Of a DNA stretch of 64,000 nt, positions 60,787 through 64,000 are shown piece after piece. Position numbers and translations under genes: made by a program. Every line of letters begins with the position of its first letter. The first letter of the stretch is position 1. The stretch is from Schlegelella_A sp036496385 (GTDB lineage Bacteria > Pseudomonadota > Gammaproteobacteria > Burkholderiales > Burkholderiaceae_C). Below the pieces are notes generated by a model. That model saw only the letters and a program-made list of their open reading frames with translations. It searched no databases and was not told the DNA's origin. The DNA is taken from NCBI GenBank assembly GCA_036496385.1, contig DASXLD010000004.1, positions 1 through 64,000 of the forward strand. The letters run 5' to 3'.

Positions 60787-62133
60787 TCAGGCGGCGGCGC
60801 TGCGATCGTAGTGGCAACGGCCGGCGACGAACGCCCGGACGAGGTTCCGTTCGTCGGCGAGCGTCATCCAGGCGAAGAGGCGCTCATGCAAGGTGCGCGC
60901 CACCGCGGCACGGCGCGTCGCGACCGGAGTCGCGGCCGGATCCCAGACACAGACATCGGCCATCGCGGCCGGCTCGAGGCTGCCGATCTCGCTGCCGAGG
61001 CCGAGCGCGACCGCGGCACCGCGCGTCGCCGCGTGCAGCGCCTGCCACGCGGTGAGGCGTTCGCCGGCGAGCGCCTGGACCTTGTACGCGTCGGCCATGT
61101 TGCGCAGCATCGACAGGCTCGTGCCGCCACCGACGTCGCTCGCGAGGCTGACCTGAACCCCCGCCTCGCGCGCGGCGCGCCAGCCGAACAGGCCGCTGCC
61201 GAGGAACAGGTTCGACGACGGCGAGTGCGCGATCTGCGCTCCCGCGGCGGCGAGCGCGGCGCGGTCGGCGTCGTCGAGCCAGATGCCGTGCGCGAAGACG
61301 CTCTTCGCATGGAGCAGCCCGGCCGATGCGTAGACGTCGAGGTAGCTGCGCGCTTCGGGGAACAGCTCCTGCACCCAGCGCACCTCGGCACGGCTCTCGG
61401 CGAGGTGGGTCTGCAGGTAGAGACTCGGGTCGGCGCGGCAGAATCGCCCTGCCATAGCCAGTTGCTCGCGCGTGCTCGTCGGCGCGAAGCGCACGGTGAC
61501 GGCATAGGCGAGCCGGGCGCGGCCGTGCCAGCGCCCGATCAGCGCGGCCATCTCGCGCTCGCCGCCGGCGACATCGTCGACGAGGCCGGCGGGAGCGTTG
61601 CGGTCCATCAGCACCTTGCCGGCGATGAGGCGCATGCCGCGCGTCTCGGCAGCGGCGAACAACGCATCGACCGAGCCGGCATGGACGGTCGGGAAGACGA
61701 CCGCCGACGTCGTCCCGTGCGCGAGCAGCGCATCGAGGAAGTCCGCTGCCGCACGTTCGGCATGCGCCGGCTCGGCGTGGCGCGCCTCGGCGGGGAAGGT
61801 GTGCGTCGTCAGCCAGTCGAGCAGCTCGCTGCCGTAGCTGGCGATGACATCGACCTGCGCCGAATGGACGTGGCTGTCGACGAAGCCCGGCAGAACGAGG
61901 CAGCCGGTGTGGTCGTGGCGCAGCCAGTCGCCTGCCGGGGCCTGCTGCTGCGCGGCGACGATGCGACCGCGTTCGACGAGCAGCCAGTGATCGGGCCGAA
62001 AGCGCACTGCCGGCGACTCGGTCGCGCCCCACGCCGGTTCGGCGACGAAATCGAGCAGGTCGCCGCGGATCGCGATGCGCTCGGCGCGAGCGGCGCCGGG
62101 GCCGGCAGCGGTAGCGGAAGACGGCAAGGCCAT
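60787..62133 (-). CDS. guaD: Guanine deaminase
   Basis: This 448-residue zinc amidohydrolase is of the GuaD type (guanine to xanthine). The metal motif is PGFVDSHVHSAQVDVIASYG; the QTHLAESRAEVRWV region, HGIWLDDADRAAL and the SLASDVGGGTSLSMLRNMADAY block are characteristic of guanine deaminases. The start at 62133 is 29 bp from the divergent xdhA start, so both genes share one tiny control region. It heads the purine uptake operon. Confidence 0.92.
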   Translation of the reverse strand: MALPSSATAAGPGAARAERIAIRGDLLDFVAEPAWGATESPAVRFRPDHWLLVERGRIVAAQQQAPAGDWLRHDHTGCLVLPGFVDSHVHSAQVDVIASYGSELLDWLTTHTFPAEARHAEPAHAERAAADFLDALLAHGTTSAVVFPTVHAGSVDALFAAAETRGMRLIAGKVLMDRNAPAGLVDDVAGGEREMAALIGRWHGRARLAYAVTVRFAPTSTREQLAMAGRFCRADPSLYLQTHLAESRAEVRWVQELFPEARSYLDVYASAGLLHAKSVFAHGIWLDDADRAALAAAGAQIAHSPSSNLFLGSGLFGWRAAREAGVQVSLASDVGGGTSLSMLRNMADAYKVQALAGERLTAWQALHAATRGAAVALGLGSEIGSLEPAAMADVCVWDPAATPVATRRAAVARTLHERLFAWMTLADERNLVRAFVAGRCHYDRSAAA

Positions 62134-62162
62134 GCGAGATGCGTGTATACCATCGCCACACC
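62134..62162. promoter_or_regulatory. 29-bp divergent spacer between guaD and xdhA
   Basis: The spacer between the two divergent start codons is too short for two ordinary promoters. It contains a GTATAC palindrome (62145-62150). The promoters must overlap the 5' coding ends, or one start lies further inside its gene. A shared regulator is plausible but not shown. Confidence 0.35.
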
Positions 62163-63704
62163 ATGCCGGACCGCCCGATCCGCTTCTTCCACCGCGGCGA
62201 CGTCGTCGCGGTCGAGCCGGCCGCGACGACGCGCACCGTCCTCGACTGGCTGCGCGAGGACGCACGTCTCACCGGCTCCAAGGAAGGCTGCAACGAAGGC
62301 GACTGCGGCGCCTGCACCGTCGTCATCGCCGAGCTCGCGCCGCCGGCGTGCGACGCCGAGGACGTCGTCGGCGGCCTGCGCCTGCGCGCGGCCAACGCGT
62401 GCCTGCAGTTCCTGCCGACCCTCGACGGCAAGGCGCTGCTCACGGTCGAGGACCTGCGCTCGGCGAGCGGCGCCCTGCATCCGGTGCAGCAGGCGATGGT
62501 CGACTGCCACGGCTCGCAATGCGGCTTCTGCACGCCCGGGTTCGTGATGTCGCTCTGGGCGACGTACCAGCACCACCTCGCGCGCGACGAGCGCCCGTCG
62601 CGGCGACGACTCGCCGACGAGCTGTCGGGCAATCTCTGCCGCTGCACCGGCTACCGGCCGATCGTCGACGCCGGCGAGCGGATGTTCGCGCTGCCGGCGG
62701 CAGCGCTCGACGCCGCGCCGATCGTCGCTGCGCTCGAAGGGCTGCGCGGCGCGCCGGCGCTGCGCTCGGTCGATGCGAGCGGCAACGAGTTCATCGCGCC
62801 GCGCACGCTCGACGACTTCGCCGCCGCCCGGCTCGCGCATCCCGAGGCACGCATCCTCGCCGGCTCGACCGACATCGGCCTCTGGGTCAACAAGATGTTC
62901 CGCGAGCTGCCGTTGCTGTTGTACATCGGCGCGGTCGACGAGCTGAAGCGCGTCGAGCCGCGCGACGGCATCCTCTCGATCGGTGCCGCCGTCTCGCTCG
63001 AGGACGCGTGGCGGGCGCTCGTCGCGCGCTGGCCGGCATTGGCCGAGGTCTGGCTGCGCTTTGCCGGCGTGCCGCTTCGCCACACCGGGACGATGGCCGG
63101 CAACGTCGCCAACGGCTCGCCGATCGGCGACTCGGCGCCGGTGCTGATGGCGCTCGACGCGACGCTCGTCCTGCGCCGCGGCGAGGCGCTCCGGCGGGTC
63201 GCGCTGGCGGAGTTCTACACCGGCTACATGCAGAACCAATTGCAGCCCGGCGAGTTCGTGCAGGCGATCGAGATTCCGCTCGACCGCAAGAGCGGCGACC
63301 TGCGCGCCTACAAGATCTCGAAGCGCTTCGACTGCGACATCTCCGCCGTCTGCGCCGCGCTTGCGATCGAGCGCGACGCGGCCGACACCGTCGTCGCCGC
63401 ACGTCTCGCGTTCGGCGGCATGGCCGCGACGGTGCAGCGCGCCGCGGCTGCGGAGGCCGCGCTTGTCGGCACACGGTGGGACGAGACCGCGCTCGCGAAC
63501 GCCCAGCGCGCGTTGACGAGCGACTTCACGCCGCTCACCGACATGCGTGCCAGCGCCGGCTACCGGATGCAGGTCGCGCAGAACCTGTTGCGCCGCTTCT
63601 GGCTCGAGACGCGCGCCGACGCGCCGCTCGCTGCCGAGGCGACGAGTGTCTGGGCGACGGCGCTGCCGGCGCGTTCGCCGGGCGCGATCGGAGCGACGCC
63701 GTGA
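62163..63704 (+). CDS. xdhA: Xanthine dehydrogenase small subunit (FeS and FAD)
   Basis: This 513-residue subunit has two 2Fe-2S domains and an FAD domain. The ferredoxin-like motif is CNEGDCGACTVVI with the fourth Cys in ANACLQFL; the second cluster has CGFCTPGFVMS and CRCTGYRPI. The FAD part carries ILAGSTDIGLWVNK and GTMAGNVANGSPIGDSAP. It oxidises hypoxanthine and xanthine to urate with XdhB, passing electrons to NAD+. The ATG at 62163 is preferred over one at 62139. Confidence 0.95.
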   Translation: MPDRPIRFFHRGDVVAVEPAATTRTVLDWLREDARLTGSKEGCNEGDCGACTVVIAELAPPACDAEDVVGGLRLRAANACLQFLPTLDGKALLTVEDLRSASGALHPVQQAMVDCHGSQCGFCTPGFVMSLWATYQHHLARDERPSRRRLADELSGNLCRCTGYRPIVDAGERMFALPAAALDAAPIVAALEGLRGAPALRSVDASGNEFIAPRTLDDFAAARLAHPEARILAGSTDIGLWVNKMFRELPLLLYIGAVDELKRVEPRDGILSIGAAVSLEDAWRALVARWPALAEVWLRFAGVPLRHTGTMAGNVANGSPIGDSAPVLMALDATLVLRRGEALRRVALAEFYTGYMQNQLQPGEFVQAIEIPLDRKSGDLRAYKISKRFDCDISAVCAALAIERDAADTVVAARLAFGGMAATVQRAAAAEAALVGTRWDETALANAQRALTSDFTPLTDMRASAGYRMQVAQNLLRRFWLETRADAPLAAEATSVWATALPARSPGAIGATP

Positions 63705-64000
63705 ACCGCGCGCTCGATCCGCGTTGGCTGCGCGCGCGCGATGCCAGAGCGACGACTGCGGCCGGCGGAGTCGCGGTCGGCGTCGCGTTGCCGCACGAAT
63801 CTGCGCACCTGCACGTCGCCGGTGCGGCGCCGTACGTCGACGACCTCCCGGAGCTCGCCGGCACGCTCCATGCGGCACTCGGCCTGTCGCCGATCGCCCG
63901 CGGCCGTCTGGTCGGCTTCGACCGCGAACGCATCGCGGCGCTGCCGGGCGTCGTCGACGTCCTGGTCGCGGCCGACATCCCGGGGCCGAACGACTGCGGC
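63701..64000 (+). CDS. xdhB: Xanthine dehydrogenase large (molybdopterin) subunit, cut by the window end
   Basis: Only the first 100 codons are present. The GTG start overlaps the xdhA stop as GTGA. The translation contains VGVALPHESAHLHVAGAAPY and VDDLPELAGTLHAALGLSP, the standard N-terminal motif of XdhB, then a GVVDVLVAADIPGPNDCG end. The rest, with the molybdenum site, lies outside. Confidence 0.92.
   Translation, partial: MNRALDPRWLRARDARATTAAGGVAVGVALPHESAHLHVAGAAPYVDDLPELAGTLHAALGLSPIARGRLVGFDRERIAALPGVVDVLVAADIPGPNDCG

Noticed and set aside
59104..62547. A 1147-residue plus-strand open frame
   Set aside because: It lies opposite the ABC transporter and guaD genes and shows no domain; long open antisense frames are common at this GC content.

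Overview
The window is about 64 kb of GC-rich DNA that is almost fully coding, with many 1-4 bp stop/start overlaps (ATGA, GTGA, TGATG). It looks chromosomal and betaproteobacterial, from Burkholderiales or a close relative. The grounds are the DUF3460-scpA pair, DUF1841, the divergent mrp(apbC)/metG pair, a KdoO-type Kdo hydroxylase, a PEP-CTERM protein and two separate formate dehydrogenase systems. I cannot name a genus. No rRNA, tRNA, CRISPR array, transposase or integrase was seen.

Region 1 (1-15.7 kb, minus strand) is a formate oxidation locus. In transcription order it holds a LysR regulator, a cytoplasmic NAD-linked formate dehydrogenase (fdsB as a NuoE-NuoF fusion, then fdsA), DUF3305, DUF3306, a polyferredoxin with about six 4Fe-4S motifs and a TorD-like chaperone. 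After a 165-bp gap with a 13-bp palindrome comes a second, exported, cysteine-type formate dehydrogenase: a small TAT protein, alpha, beta, a small lipoprotein, cytochrome b gamma and a small secreted protein. Region 2 (15.8-20.3 kb) is housekeeping: apbC/mrp diverging from metG, then kdoO and a ribbon-helix-helix regulator.

Region 3 (20.3-27.5 kb, plus strand) is a six-gene hydrogenase-4-like membrane complex (hyfB-C-E-F-G-I). Its large subunit keeps only one of the four Ni-ligating cysteines, so it is probably an energy-converting hydrogenase-related (Ehr) complex and not a hydrogenase. Region 4 (27.6-33.4 kb) has a conserved hypothetical, DUF3460 and scpA, followed by a stretch with an accessory look: a FeeM-like acyltransferase, a hybrid histidine kinase and a PEP-CTERM protein. 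A 62-bp fragment of scpA is duplicated about 3.1 kb downstream of the original, which suggests that material was inserted or rearranged here.

Region 5 (33.4-45.5 kb) carries a kinase/regulator pair with MaoC and ParA genes, the kefF-kefB K+ efflux pair, a RutE-type nitroreductase, DUF1841, a NarL-type regulator with a soluble receiver-kinase, and a large FtsX-type permease. Region 6 (45.6-51.8 kb) holds a LigB-type dioxygenase, an orphan BMP-family binding protein, a secreted hypothetical, a bactofilin/coiled-coil/M23 peptidase cell-shape module and a DUF2785 protein. Region 7 (51.8-64 kb) is a purine uptake and breakdown locus. On the minus strand, guanine deaminase, a BMP-type ABC importer, adenine deaminase, TerC and a TPR-OGT-like glycosyltransferase form one tightly packed run. 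Diverging from it are xdhA and xdhB; xdhB is cut by the window edge. Together these would import purine bases or nucleosides and convert adenine and guanine through hypoxanthine and xanthine to urate.
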